The notes under the pieces: generated by a model | Seen by the model: only the letters and a program-made list of their open reading frames with translations | What the model was told of the DNA's origin: nothing | The model's database searches: none | Shown here: in pieces, positions 26,257 to 35,377 of the stretch | Position numbering within the stretch: the stretch's first letter is position 1 | How the letters are laid out: the number at the start of each line of letters is the position of its first letter | Assembly (NCBI GenBank): GCA_003246755.1 | Contig: QKDC01000071.1 | Location: 1-58,586 of the forward strand | From: Gemmatimonadota bacterium | GTDB lineage: Bacteria; Gemmatimonadota; Gemmatimonadetes; Gemmatimonadales; GWC2-71-9 | Direction of reading: 5' to 3' | Length of the DNA stretch: 58,586 bases | Made by a program: the position numbers and the translations under genes

Positions 26257-26317
26257 CGACAGGGTCGGAGTATACGTGCGCTGCCGGAGTGCCGCGAGGG
26301 AGGCCAGCGGGCGGAGC

Positions 26318-26830
26318 TCAGAGGTAGCGGCCGAGCGCCATGGTGATGGACGCCAGGGCAAGCAGTACCGCCACGACCTTGCCGGCCTTCGCCGCCCGGG
26401 CTCTCAGAGCCTGCGCAGCGGCCAACAGCGACTCCTGGTTCGGCCCCGAGGTCGCCGCCACCTGCCGAGAAAGGCTGGCGGCGCGAAGAGTGGCCGGTCG
26501 GATGACCCCAACGCCTAGCCCGAACGCGACAACGGCCGCCACCCCCGCGAGCCCGTAGGCCATCCCTGCGCGAGATCCCATGTAGCTGTTGGCGAATCCC
26601 CCCGACACACGCCAGTACAACCAGAATCCAGAGAGAATGGTCAAGAGTGCCACGGTTGGCATCACGTCCAGGAATCGCCGGCGCAGGAGACCGGCAGCCA
26701 CCGTGGATCCATCTGGCCCTGCATCCCGTAGGGATGGTTGAAGAAACAGGGCCATGAAAATGAGGGTCCCGGCCCAGAAGATCCCGGAGACGATGTGGAT
26801 AAGGCGATTGGCAAGGAGCATGATGTCCAT
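26318..26830 (-). CDS. Four-helix membrane protein (CopD/DUF2269-like)
   Basis: 170 residues from ATG 26830, preceded by AAGGA at 5-nt spacing. The longer upstream frame would run across the BlaI promoter. Four hydrophobic segments are visible: LLANRLIHIVSGIFWAGTLIF, VMPTVALLTILSGFWLYWRV, GMAYGLAGVAAVVAFGLGVGV and VVAVLLALASITMALGRYL. The first helix carries an RLIHIVSGIFWAG motif like that of CopD/DUF2269-type proteins, in which the His can bind heme or copper. The match is by pattern only. Divergent from the BlaI gene, with 175 bp between the starts, and upstream of tRNA-Ser. Confidence 0.7.
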   Translation of the reverse strand: MDIMLLANRLIHIVSGIFWAGTLIFMALFLQPSLRDAGPDGSTVAAGLLRRRFLDVMPTVALLTILSGFWLYWRVSGGFANSYMGSRAGMAYGLAGVAAVVAFGLGVGVIRPATLRAASLSRQVAATSGPNQESLLAAAQALRARAAKAGKVVAVLLALASITMALGRYL

Positions 26831-26947
26831 GGGGGTCCTTGGAAGCTCGGGGGAGGCAACTGGACGATTTCTCTTGGCCACAACCGTACGAGGCGAAGCG
26901 CCGCCCGGCAAGTCACCACCGGAAGAACCCTGGCTCGCGACTGGGGG

Positions 26948-26994
26948 TTGACCCGAGCGCGGGAATATCTTACTATCTACTACGAACATAGTAA
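26948..26994 (+). promoter_or_regulatory. Promoter and operator of the BlaI/M56 pair
   Basis: TTGACC (26948-26953), a 17-nt spacer, then TACTAT (26971-26976): a good sigma70-type promoter. A 7-bp inverted repeat, TTACTAT (26970-26976) and ATAGTAA (26988-26994) with an 11-nt spacer, covers the -10 and the initial transcribed region, a typical place for a BlaI-type dimer. The site is also positioned to affect the divergent membrane gene. A GGAGGG ribosome binding site follows at 26997-27002. Confidence 0.65.
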
Positions 26995-27005
26995 TTGGAG
27001 GGTGT

Positions 27006-27380
27006 GTGGCCATTCGAATCACCAACCGCGAGATGGATGTGATGGCGGTGCTCTGGACCAGAGGCTCGGCGACGGTGGCCGAGGTGCTCGAGGACCTCGA
27101 TGCGGACCTGGCCTACACGACAGTGCTCACAATCTTGCGGGCTCTTGAATCCAAGGGATACGTCCGGCACGCCAAGGAGGGGAAAGCGCATCGTTACGCT
27201 CCGACCGTGGAGGCGGAGGATGCGGGTGATCGCCCGTTGATGAGGGTGCTCGACAAAGTCTACCAGGGGTCGAGAGAACTGTTGATCGCTCGACTCATGT
27301 CGGATGAAGATGTCACTCCCGAGGAACTCAAGCGGATCCGGCGACTTCTGGCCGAGCGACTCAAGGAGGTTGATCAATGA
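27006..27380 (+). CDS. BlaI/MecI/CopY-family winged-helix repressor
   Basis: 124 residues, GTG start. The winged-helix domain fills residues 1-75: TNREMDVMAVLWTRGSATVAEV, then DLAYTTVLTILRALESKGYV and HAKEGKAHRYAPTV, the hallmark BlaI/MecI sequence. The C-terminal helical dimerisation part (residues 80-124) carries ARLMSDEDVTPEELKRIRRLL. It should bind the TTACTAT...ATAGTAA operator over its own promoter and be inactivated when the coupled M56 protease is triggered. The stop overlaps the start of that gene (ATGA). Confidence 0.93.
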   Translation: MAIRITNREMDVMAVLWTRGSATVAEVLEDLDADLAYTTVLTILRALESKGYVRHAKEGKAHRYAPTVEAEDAGDRPLMRVLDKVYQGSRELLIARLMSDEDVTPEELKRIRRLLAERLKEVDQ

Positions 27381-28621
27381 TCGCCTTCCTCCTCGATCTG
27401 CTCGTGGCCTCAGTGCTGTGGTCCGCAGCAGCTCTGCTGGTGGAATCCACCCTCCGGCTCTACCAGCGTCCAACGCGCTGGGTGTGGGCTGGGGCAATGC
27501 TGTTGAGCCTCGGCCTCCCTGTTCTCACCCGGCTCATCCCCTCCTGGCAGGGCAGTTTCACGGGTCTCCCGGTCTCGATGCTGGCGGAAATGGAGGGAAT
27601 CGGGGTGGGGATGGGCGCGGGGTCGACCGCAGGGTTCGCTCAGGAGATGGCGGTTCACAAGTTCTTCGTTCTGGGGTGGAGTCTCGCGTCGCTGACCTGT
27701 CTCACTCTCGGTCTCTGGTCGCTGAGCCGGCTCTCCCGGCGTCGTGCGGCCTGGCGGACGACCAGGGCCACCGGTGTCCGAGTCTGGCGGTCACGTCGTT
27801 TCGGACCCGCGGTTGTCGGGGTCCGCCCCTGTGGCATTGTGCTCCCCGACTGGGTGTTCGATCTCGGGGTGAGGGATCGTCGGCTCATTCTGCTGCACGA
27901 AGGGGAACACGCCCGTGCTGGGGATGTGCCATTACTGGTTGGTGGTGCGGTTCTTGTCATGCTGATGCCGTGGAATCCGCTTCTCTGGTGGCAGTTGGGT
28001 CGGCTTCGCTCCGCGGTGGAGATCGACTGTGACCTTCGGGTCCTCCGGAGTGGTATCCCGGCGCCAGCCTACGCCTCCCTACTTCTCGATATTCCCATGG
28101 CCCACCGGTTTCCGCCGAGCCCGGTCCTGGCCTTCGCGAAGCCCCGTTCCCTGCTCGGCAGGAGGATCGATCTCATGACCCGTCATGGCCTTCCACCCTG
28201 GATCCGGCGCACACGCGCCCTGACTGCGGTGGTCGCAGTTCTGATCCTCACCCTCATCGCCTGTGACGCCGCGGCACCGAATACTCCTCTTGGGCTCGAA
28301 CCCCAGATTGGCCAGCCCGAGGACATGACCGTTGGGGCTCCGGCTGAGTACAAGTTCAGGGTGAAGACCAAGGCGGAGTTCTCCGAGCAACAGCAGTTGC
28401 GGCTAGTAGGCGAATCGGAGGACCCGGATTACGAGGTGCGAGGCCACCTCAAGCCTGCTCCCCTCACTTTCGTCGATGGTGTCGAGATATCTGAAGTCCA
28501 GTTGAGGAAGATCGACAAGCGCAGCATCGCATCCGTGGAAGTGTTGAAGGCACCGGCTGCGGAGGCTGAATTCGGGCCGCGTGCGAAGGCGGGCGTCATT
28601 CACCTCAGGCTCAAGAACTAG
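27377..28621 (+). CDS. BlaR1-type M56 membrane metallopeptidase with plug-like C-terminus
   Basis: 414 residues, ATGA-coupled to the BlaI gene. Three N-terminal hydrophobic segments and a fourth further on embed the M56 protease domain: HEGEH at 174-178 in LLHEGEHARAGDV is the zinc motif, followed by PWNPLLWWQLGRLRSAVEIDCD with the third-ligand region. A helix (ALTAVVAVLILTLIAC) near residue 285 leads outside. The extracytoplasmic C-terminus is not a penicillin-binding sensor domain. It ends with KRSIASVEVLKAPAAEAEF and GVIHLRLKN, like the plug domain of TonB-dependent receptors. It therefore likely senses some envelope ligand and triggers BlaI cleavage or release. Ligand unknown. Confidence 0.88.
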   Translation: MIAFLLDLLVASVLWSAAALLVESTLRLYQRPTRWVWAGAMLLSLGLPVLTRLIPSWQGSFTGLPVSMLAEMEGIGVGMGAGSTAGFAQEMAVHKFFVLGWSLASLTCLTLGLWSLSRLSRRRAAWRTTRATGVRVWRSRRFGPAVVGVRPCGIVLPDWVFDLGVRDRRLILLHEGEHARAGDVPLLVGGAVLVMLMPWNPLLWWQLGRLRSAVEIDCDLRVLRSGIPAPAYASLLLDIPMAHRFPPSPVLAFAKPRSLLGRRIDLMTRHGLPPWIRRTRALTAVVAVLILTLIACDAAAPNTPLGLEPQIGQPEDMTVGAPAEYKFRVKTKAEFSEQQQLRLVGESEDPDYEVRGHLKPAPLTFVDGVEISEVQLRKIDKRSIASVEVLKAPAAEAEFGPRAKAGVIHLRLKN

Positions 28622-28635
28622 ACTCGCGGTATGAG

Positions 28636-30210
28636 CTAGGTGCTTCCGAGCGCGCGGCCGTACTCGTCCCACCAGCGCCGCGCCTCGGACTCCGTCCATA
28701 CGCCAGCATCCTCACAGAGCCCCAGGCGATCGGCCAATTCTTGGGCCGACTGAATTCGGGATCCCGGGTCCTTGATGAGGGCATGCAGGACGACCGCTTC
28801 GAAATCCTCGGGGAGGGAGCGATTGATTCGCTTCGAAGGTGAGACCGGTTCCTCGTGCGCGTGGCGGAACATCACCTGCATCGGTGAATCCCCCTCGAAC
28901 ACCTGGTGCCCGGTCACCAGCCAGTACGCTACGCATCCCAGGGCATAGACATCGGCTCGCCGATCGGCCGGCTCGGAGGTCGTGATGGCTTCGGGAGCCA
29001 TGAAGGACGGGGTGCCCAAAGTGGCCGTCGATTCCACCGGACGATTGCGCGTGTCTTTGGGGTCCTCCCGTCTCACCAAGCCGAAGTCCAGCACCTTGAC
29101 GAAATCCACTCGGAGCCCAAGGCGACAGAGAATGATGTTCGACGGTTTGACATCACGATGGATCAGGCCGTTGTGGTGGGCTTCCTGGAGTGATTCACAC
29201 GCCTGGCGAAGAATGTGAATCGCGCGTGGTGCGTCCAGGGGTCCGAATTTTTCGACGAACTTCTGGAGATCGATACCGTCAAGCAATTCCATCACATAGT
29301 ACAGGCCACCGTCTTCCGCCTGACCGAAATCATAGAGTTGCACGGTATGTGGACTGCGGAGCGCCGCAACTGCCTCTGCCTCGCGGTAGAAGCGTTCGGT
29401 GATGGTGGCAGCCAACTCGGGGTCCGAGGAAAGTAGGTCACCACGAATGACCTTGATCGCGGCCGGTCGCGCAATCATCCGGTGCGAGGCTTGATACACA
29501 CTTCCCATGCCACCGCGTCCAAGGAGATTACCCAGCCGATAGCTCCCCATCTCGCGAGCGGCGGAGACTTGCAGTCCGAGGTAACGGATCAGGGTTGCGG
29601 GGACGAGCGCGAGGATGGCGCAGAGATATCCTGGAGCAAGCATCCACAGGATGTAGGACACGGGCCAATCGAGTGCCAGGCCACGGGACCGAGCGACGAA
29701 GAATGCCATCGCATCCATCGAGGCCGCGGCGAACGACGCGAGGAGCATTTTTCGTTTCGGACTCGGTGCAATGGCCGGAAAGAGCAAGATGAGCGCGCAG
29801 TTCCATGAGATCCGCGCCGCGTGCGGCTCCGGAACCCAGAAGCTGATGAGCGCAATCAGGGCGGCGGTGAAGACCTCGAACCCGAGTCCGATGTCGAGGA
29901 CGAGGCGTGGATGATGCTGGAGACGAGGTGAGACGAGGATGAGCCCGAGCGATCCGGCGAGGCCTGTCGCGGCGAAGATCCAGTTTGGGGAAGGCCACCC
30001 CCCACTTCCGGGAAACTCCGACGCCGAAAAGCCAGGTCCGAGGACCACATTGGCGGCGAGGATGATGGCCCACACCGTCCCCATTGCCATACCGACGATT
30101 CGGACTCTGGCCGCGGAGCTGGCGATGAGGTCACTGGGGAGGGAGCCGCTGGATCCAGCCGTCCCCTGGGATTCAGATCGAAATCGAGTCTGGAGTAACT
30201 GGTTGCTCAC
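28636..30210 (-). CDS. Ser/Thr protein kinase with N-terminal polytopic membrane domain
   Basis: 524 residues from GTG 30210, which overlaps the upstream stop (GTGA); the longer frame is an artefact. Residues 30-215 contain about six membrane helices (VWAIILAANVVLGP, WIFAATGLAGSLGLILVSP, FTAALIALISFWVP, ALILLFPAIAPS, AAASMDAMAFFVA, ILWMLAPGYLCAILALVPATLI). Then a PknB-type kinase domain: GNLLGRGGMGSVYQASH, IKVIRGDLL, HRDVKPSN with catalytic D353, VLDFGLV, and GTPSFMAPEAI. The membrane-first order contrasts with the usual kinase-TM-sensor order. Last gene of the long minus-strand operon and coupled to a secreted HExxH protein, which may act with it. Confidence 0.9.
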   Translation of the reverse strand: MSNQLLQTRFRSESQGTAGSSGSLPSDLIASSAARVRIVGMAMGTVWAIILAANVVLGPGFSASEFPGSGGWPSPNWIFAATGLAGSLGLILVSPRLQHHPRLVLDIGLGFEVFTAALIALISFWVPEPHAARISWNCALILLFPAIAPSPKRKMLLASFAAASMDAMAFFVARSRGLALDWPVSYILWMLAPGYLCAILALVPATLIRYLGLQVSAAREMGSYRLGNLLGRGGMGSVYQASHRMIARPAAIKVIRGDLLSSDPELAATITERFYREAEAVAALRSPHTVQLYDFGQAEDGGLYYVMELLDGIDLQKFVEKFGPLDAPRAIHILRQACESLQEAHHNGLIHRDVKPSNIILCRLGLRVDFVKVLDFGLVRREDPKDTRNRPVESTATLGTPSFMAPEAITTSEPADRRADVYALGCVAYWLVTGHQVFEGDSPMQVMFRHAHEEPVSPSKRINRSLPEDFEAVVLHALIKDPGSRIQSAQELADRLGLCEDAGVWTESEARRWWDEYGRALGST

Positions 30211-31478
30211 GGCTGACCGCGCATCACTCGATAGTCGCCCGGTCTCGGCCCGGGGTGAGCGGACCATCCTTCTTCGAGAGCAATGGTCCAACCCTCACCG
30301 GTGATTGTGTTCCCGGTGACGGTGGTGGGTGCGGGCACGGTCAGCGTCTGCCCATCCTGTGACACGAGTACCCCGGTATCGGTTTCGAAACTGCCCCATT
30401 CGCCAGAGACGCGATAGGTGAAGAACACGGTGCCGTGACCCGGGATGGGAGTGGCCCCGGTCGTCACCAGCGTGGCACCACGGCCCCGTGGCAGGACCAG
30501 GACAGGGCCTTCGACGAATCGTCGTCTCAGCTCGGCGACCCGAATCAACCTGAGTTGTTCGCGCTCTTCCTCGGTGGCTCGTAACTCGACCGCCCCATAC
30601 CTGGCCGCTGCGGCCATGACGTCGCCTGCGGGTTGCAGGCCGGTGGCCGTCATGAGGATGTCGCCGAGGTCGCTTTCGGCCGTGACCCGGCGGGTCCAAC
30701 CGGGCGCCAAGTCGTCCAACAGGAGGCCGTACGCCACACCGGAGGGGTAGGCAAAGGTGCGGACGAAGGTCTGCTGCTCACTGGCATCGGCCAATTGGGC
30801 GAGTGCGCTCGCGACGGCCTCATCGTGCGAAGACACCGCGACCGACGTTCCGGTGTACTGGGCGAGCCCCTCCCGAATCTCATCCACACGTTCGTTTGGA
30901 CTGGTCGTCGGGAAGGTGTCGCGCCTGGTCGCCCGGAAGGCGAGGGCATCTCGCAGTGCGGCCGCTCGCTCCGATCCTGAGTGTCGGAGTGAAGCCGCCA
31001 AGGCCCTCCATTCCAGCTGGAGCCAATACCGTCCTTCGAGCGTATCCAGATGGTCGTTCGAACCGCCCAACACCATCAAGCCCAACTGGTCTTGGACTCG
31101 GTGGAAGAGTTCATGGATCATCAGCCGACCACGCTTGTGGGGGTCGTCAGCCGGGACGAGTTGCCAGATGTAGGTGGCCCAGCGAACGCCACCCCATTCG
31201 ACGGCCGTGTTGGCAAACCCCAAGGTCCGGGGGCGCGGCCCATCCGGTGTCCGGCGATTGGCAGCGATCGTTCCGGTAGCGGCATCGGCAAACACCATCG
31301 GGCCGCACAGGGACACCCCCCACAGATGTCCCCCCTCCCGCTCGCAGAGCGTCGCTGCCTCACGGAAATAGGTATGGGCGAGGGTGGAGTCGACCTGTCC
31401 AACGATTGGAGCAACCAGGCCCATCGAGAAGTTGAGAAGGACCGCCAGAGAGAGGCTTCGGGCGACCGCTCTGTTCAT
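30207..31478 (-). CDS. Secreted HExxH putative metallopeptidase, coupled to kinase
   Basis: 423 residues; ATG start. The signal peptide is MNRAVARSLSLAVLLNFSMG followed by a cleavage region near GQV. A gluzincin-like active site is visible: HELFH at 122-126 in LMIHELFHRVQDQLG, and E203 in DEIREGLAQYTG as a candidate third zinc ligand. The C-terminal third is beta-rich (TLTVPAPTTVTGNTITGEGW). I do not recognise the precise family. It lies 13 bp downstream of the DUF2723 gene and overlaps the following kinase by GTGA, so co-expression is very likely. An extracytoplasmic protease next to a membrane kinase suggests a linked signalling function, which is inference only. Confidence 0.72.
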   Translation of the reverse strand: MNRAVARSLSLAVLLNFSMGLVAPIVGQVDSTLAHTYFREAATLCEREGGHLWGVSLCGPMVFADAATGTIAANRRTPDGPRPRTLGFANTAVEWGGVRWATYIWQLVPADDPHKRGRLMIHELFHRVQDQLGLMVLGGSNDHLDTLEGRYWLQLEWRALAASLRHSGSERAAALRDALAFRATRRDTFPTTSPNERVDEIREGLAQYTGTSVAVSSHDEAVASALAQLADASEQQTFVRTFAYPSGVAYGLLLDDLAPGWTRRVTAESDLGDILMTATGLQPAGDVMAAAARYGAVELRATEEEREQLRLIRVAELRRRFVEGPVLVLPRGRGATLVTTGATPIPGHGTVFFTYRVSGEWGSFETDTGVLVSQDGQTLTVPAPTTVTGNTITGEGWTIALEEGWSAHPGPRPGDYRVMRGQP

Positions 31479-31491
31479 CGAGGTCCCCCTC

Positions 31492-33825
31492 TTAGGGCAG
31501 TGTCGGCATCAGGGTCGATTGCACGGCGATCGCAATGGAATCCGCCCGGAGCGCCGAGGCCGTATCCCCAACTTCCCGGAACGCCGCACCCATCCCACCG
31601 TAGATGATAGCGTACAGTTGGAGGATGGATGAGGAGGGGGCATCCACCCACCCTCGTGGCCGGACGCGTGCTGGGCTCTGCCAACGGTACGCGTTCCATA
31701 GCAGTTCCCGCGACCGCTCGAGGTCCACGTATCCCATTCCTCGTGTGAACACGATGGGTCCGTCGGCCTCGATGGGCGTGGGCGAGACGCGGCGCACCAG
31801 CCCTTCGGAGACGAGGTACGGTGTGAGCCCCAGCGACTGATCGGGCATGCCACCTGCGCTCCAGGAGAAGTAGATCGGCCGTTTGCCGAGGTTGTCGCGA
31901 ATCAGGAAGATGGTGGCGAGCGTACTGCGGTCGAGGTACTGATCACCGAGCTGCAGTTCGATATTACCGATCCGGATGAACCGCTGTTCCGGCATCGGCA
32001 TCAACTCGGGAAGGGCCATCAGCTCGTCCTCGGTCATGCTCAGGGCAGGGTAGTCGGGCCTGACTGCAGGAGCAGCGGCACTGGCGGAGCTGTCGCCAAG
32101 CGGCACCGTGGGCGGAATGTCCGTTTCCTGTTGCCAGAGTGGAATGGCTGCTGTTGGATCGAACTCATCGACTTCACGCCGCCGCACTTGTTTCAGATGC
32201 CACTCCGTGTTCAGCAGCGAGAGGTTGGCGAGCGTGACATCCCGCCGGACGCCCTCGACTTCCTGAGCGAACCAGAGCGGAAAGGTGTCATTGTCACCCG
32301 CGGTGATCAGAATGGAGTATGGCTCCACGGACTGCAGCAGATCGACCGCGAAATCACGCGGGGTGGTCTCGTGTGCGCGGGAGGCGGTGAGACGGTTGCC
32401 GACCAGGGGGATGAGGGCGATGACGAGGATGGGCCACCCGGGACCCCAACCCACCGGTTTGCGGGCGGCCTCTCCGGGCTGACTTCCTGCGGTCCTCTCG
32501 GACCGAGCAGCATCTGCCAGGTACTGGAGGACCGTCCCGAAACCGACGGCGATCAAGGTTCCGAAGTAGGCGAAGGAGCAGACGAAGAAGTAATCACGTT
32601 CCCGGACCTCCCGTGCCAGGTCCTGCCGCTCGGGATGCATCGAGAATCCGTACTTGAAGTTGAGATAGAAGATCAAAGCGACGGTGAGCGCCACGAGCAT
32701 CGTGACCGCGGCAATGCCGGCGCGACGGTCACGGGAGATGAGTTTGCCCAGTCCGAGGAGTCCGAGTCCCGAGAACACGATCGTGGTGGGGACCCTGGCC
32801 CAGGTCCAGTCCCGGGCAAACTGCCAATTCCAGTACTGCAGGTAATTCCCGAACTGAGAGAAGATGTCGGCTTGACGGTCGAGCACCGAGGGCTTCCCGT
32901 ATTGCACGCGATTGAGCACATCGAGAAGCGCCTGCCACGTGGTTGGTTCTCCCTCGTTGATAGCCGGGAATTGGGCAGCCCGCATCGGGAGGAAGATGTA
33001 GTTGAGCGAGATCCCCACGACGACCGCGAGAATGCCGGTGTACAGCATTGGGTTCCGGCCGTCCTTCACGAGCGCGTAGATCAACAGCCCCGCCGTAATC
33101 ACTCCCACCGTCACTCCGGTCGTGGTCCCATTGACCATTTCGGCCCAGGTGCCGGATACCGCGATCACTACCATCCAGCCGAGCATCAGGACCCATGGTC
33201 GGAGTGCTTCACGCGTGTCGGTCCACAGGACATACACGCCCACGGCCGGCGCGGCCAGCATTCCCATCATGTGGTTGGTCGAGGAGAGGGTGAGGAGATA
33301 TGCGATCAGGATGAGCCATCGGTCGCGATGGGTTCCCGGCGTATCGTCACCCCAGTGGACCGCCACCCACATCACCATGGCCATCGAGAGAATCGAAACC
33401 GTGTAGACCTTCTCGTTGACCGTCGACTGGTTCCATACCGTCCACATCGTGGCCCCCACGAGGACGCCGGCGAATGCAGACGCCAGGCGGGCCGGGCGGA
33501 ACGACACGACGGGTTGCAGCCAACGTTCGGCGACGAGGAACCAGAACCCGGCCGCCGCTGCGCTGGTCACCGCCGCGAAGAGATTGATCCGGGCGGCGTA
33601 CTCCCCCATGACCGGCAGCAGACCCCACGTGTGGGCCATGATGACGAAGAGAGGATTGCCGGGAGGGTGGGGGATACCCAGTACCTTCGCCGCGGCGATG
33701 TATTCGGCGGTATCCCAGAACGCGATCGTGGGACCAAGCGTGACGAAATAGATCGCCAGCACGAGAGCTGCTGTCGCGACGGCCCACGCATAGGGCGGAC
33801 GCGGTCGGGCGAGAGGTTCTGTCAT
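31492..33825 (-). CDS. DUF2723-family polytopic membrane protein (glycosyltransferase-like)
   Basis: 777 residues, ATG start. The N-terminal half has about ten to twelve membrane helices. The DUF2723 signature occupies residues 30-60: LGPTIAFWDTAEYIAAAKVL followed by GIPHPPGNPLFV. These resemble GT39/GT-C fold enzymes such as protein O-mannosyltransferases, so a lipid-linked sugar transfer to envelope proteins is likely. The C-terminal 270 residues are mostly soluble (LLQSVEPYSILITAGDNDTFPLWFAQEVEGVRRDV, read as parts). Lies 9 bp downstream of purH; the start codon follows directly after that stop. Confidence 0.88.
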   Translation of the reverse strand: MTEPLARPRPPYAWAVATAALVLAIYFVTLGPTIAFWDTAEYIAAAKVLGIPHPPGNPLFVIMAHTWGLLPVMGEYAARINLFAAVTSAAAAGFWFLVAERWLQPVVSFRPARLASAFAGVLVGATMWTVWNQSTVNEKVYTVSILSMAMVMWVAVHWGDDTPGTHRDRWLILIAYLLTLSSTNHMMGMLAAPAVGVYVLWTDTREALRPWVLMLGWMVVIAVSGTWAEMVNGTTTGVTVGVITAGLLIYALVKDGRNPMLYTGILAVVVGISLNYIFLPMRAAQFPAINEGEPTTWQALLDVLNRVQYGKPSVLDRQADIFSQFGNYLQYWNWQFARDWTWARVPTTIVFSGLGLLGLGKLISRDRRAGIAAVTMLVALTVALIFYLNFKYGFSMHPERQDLAREVRERDYFFVCSFAYFGTLIAVGFGTVLQYLADAARSERTAGSQPGEAARKPVGWGPGWPILVIALIPLVGNRLTASRAHETTPRDFAVDLLQSVEPYSILITAGDNDTFPLWFAQEVEGVRRDVTLANLSLLNTEWHLKQVRRREVDEFDPTAAIPLWQQETDIPPTVPLGDSSASAAAPAVRPDYPALSMTEDELMALPELMPMPEQRFIRIGNIELQLGDQYLDRSTLATIFLIRDNLGKRPIYFSWSAGGMPDQSLGLTPYLVSEGLVRRVSPTPIEADGPIVFTRGMGYVDLERSRELLWNAYRWQSPARVRPRGWVDAPSSSILQLYAIIYGGMGAAFREVGDTASALRADSIAIAVQSTLMPTLP

Positions 33826-33834
33826 CCGGGAAAT

Positions 33835-35364
33835 CTAATGTCGGAACACCCGCCGGCCGGTCAGGACCATCGCCATTCCGTGACGCTCCGCCGCGGCGAT
33901 GACCTCGTCATCACGGATGGAACCACCCGGTTGAATCACGGCGGTGATGCCCGCGGCAGCGGCGTCTTCGAGGCCGTCAGCGAAAGGGAAGAACGCATCG
34001 GACGCCATGACGCTCCCCACGGGATCGTGGCCTTGTTGCCGTGCTTTATGAACGGCGAGGAAAGCGGCGTCCACGCGACTCATCTGACCCGCGCCGATCC
34101 CTATGGCCGCTTCGTTGCGCGCGAGGAGAATGGCATTCGACTTCACCGATGCCACCGCGGCCCAGGCGAACCGAAGGTCTTCCCACTCGGCAGCACTCGG
34201 CTGTCTGAGGGTAGCCACTCGCCATCCCTCTTCCGAGGAGCCGAGGATAAACCGATCCTGAAAGAGGAATCCGCCACGCACCCGCTTGACATCCCATGCG
34301 GGACCTCCGGTGCAGACCGGGAACTCCACGACGCGGAGGTTCTTCTTGGCCCGGAAGACCTCCAGGGCATCGGCGTGGATCGTGGGGGCAACCACGACTT
34401 CCACGAAGAGGTCGGCGAGCGACTCCGCAAAAGCCCGGTCCACGACCGTATTCAAGGCAATGACGGAGCCGAAGGCAGAGACGGGGTCGGTGGCGCGCGC
34501 CTTCTCGAGCGCTTCGAGAGCCGAGCGTCCCACCGCGATCCCGCAGGGAGTCGTATGTTTGATGACGGCGCACGCCGGTCGATTCGTCCACATGCTGACG
34601 GCGCTCATCGCGGCATCGATATCGAGAAGGTTGTTGTAGGAGAGCTCCTTCCCCTGAATCTTTCTGAGATTCCGGATTCCGCGCGGTTCTTCGGTGGCAT
34701 AGAGCGCCGCGCGTTGATCGGGATTCTCGCCGTACCGGAGCGGCATGAGTCGCTCGAGCGAAAGAGTCATCCGACCCGGAAGTCCCTCGGCGGGCTCCGT
34801 GAGGAAGACCGAGATGGCCGCGTCGTAGTCGGCAAGATGCGTAAAGACTTTCGCCGCGAGTTCCCTTCTGCACTCGGGCGTCACCCCATCGGCTCGTATC
34901 ATGGACAGGATCGGATCGTAGTCCTTGGGATCGACGATCGGCAACACGTGGGCATAGTTCTTGGCCGCGGCGCGCAGCATGGAGGGCCCTCCCACATCGA
35001 TATTCTCGATCGCATCGTCGAGGGTCACCGCGGGATCGGCAATGGTGGCTTGGAAGGGGTAGAGATTCACGGCAACGAGGTCGAACGGGAGGATCCCGTG
35101 CGCCTCCAAAGCCTCGAGATGCGTCGGCGTATCATGTCGGGCGAGGAGGCCGGCGTGGATCTTTGGATGGAGTGTCTTGACGCGTCCATCGAGGATCTCC
35201 GGAAAACCCGTGACCTCGTCGACTCCCGTCACATGGAGTCCCGCCTTCCGAATCGCGGTAGCCGTCCCCCCGGTCGAGACCAACTCCCAGCCGAGCTCGG
35301 CGAGGCCCCGGGCAAAGGCAACGATCCCGCGCTTGTCGCTCACGGAAATCAGGGCGCGGGGCAT
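33835..35364 (-). CDS. purH: Bifunctional AICAR transformylase / IMP cyclohydrolase
   Basis: 509 residues from ATG 35364 (MPRALISVSDKRGIV), slightly shorter than the usual 520. It performs the last two steps of de novo purine synthesis: formylation of AICAR by 10-formyl-THF and closure of FAICAR to IMP. The N-terminal MGS-like cyclohydrolase domain has SVSDKRGIVAFARGL, STGGTATAIRKAGL, and DGRVKTLHPKIHAGLLAR. The transformylase part has RYGENPDQRAALYA, GKELSYNNLLDIDAA, CAVIKHTTPCGIAVG (catalytic Lys-His pair), and GIGAGQMSRVDAAF. It lies 13 bp downstream of purN. Glycine hydroxymethyltransferase elsewhere in the window feeds the same one-carbon pool. Confidence 0.97.
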   Translation of the reverse strand: MPRALISVSDKRGIVAFARGLAELGWELVSTGGTATAIRKAGLHVTGVDEVTGFPEILDGRVKTLHPKIHAGLLARHDTPTHLEALEAHGILPFDLVAVNLYPFQATIADPAVTLDDAIENIDVGGPSMLRAAAKNYAHVLPIVDPKDYDPILSMIRADGVTPECRRELAAKVFTHLADYDAAISVFLTEPAEGLPGRMTLSLERLMPLRYGENPDQRAALYATEEPRGIRNLRKIQGKELSYNNLLDIDAAMSAVSMWTNRPACAVIKHTTPCGIAVGRSALEALEKARATDPVSAFGSVIALNTVVDRAFAESLADLFVEVVVAPTIHADALEVFRAKKNLRVVEFPVCTGGPAWDVKRVRGGFLFQDRFILGSSEEGWRVATLRQPSAAEWEDLRFAWAAVASVKSNAILLARNEAAIGIGAGQMSRVDAAFLAVHKARQQGHDPVGSVMASDAFFPFADGLEDAAAAGITAVIQPGGSIRDDEVIAAAERHGMAMVLTGRRVFRH

Positions 35365-35377
35365 GGTCGTTCCTTTC

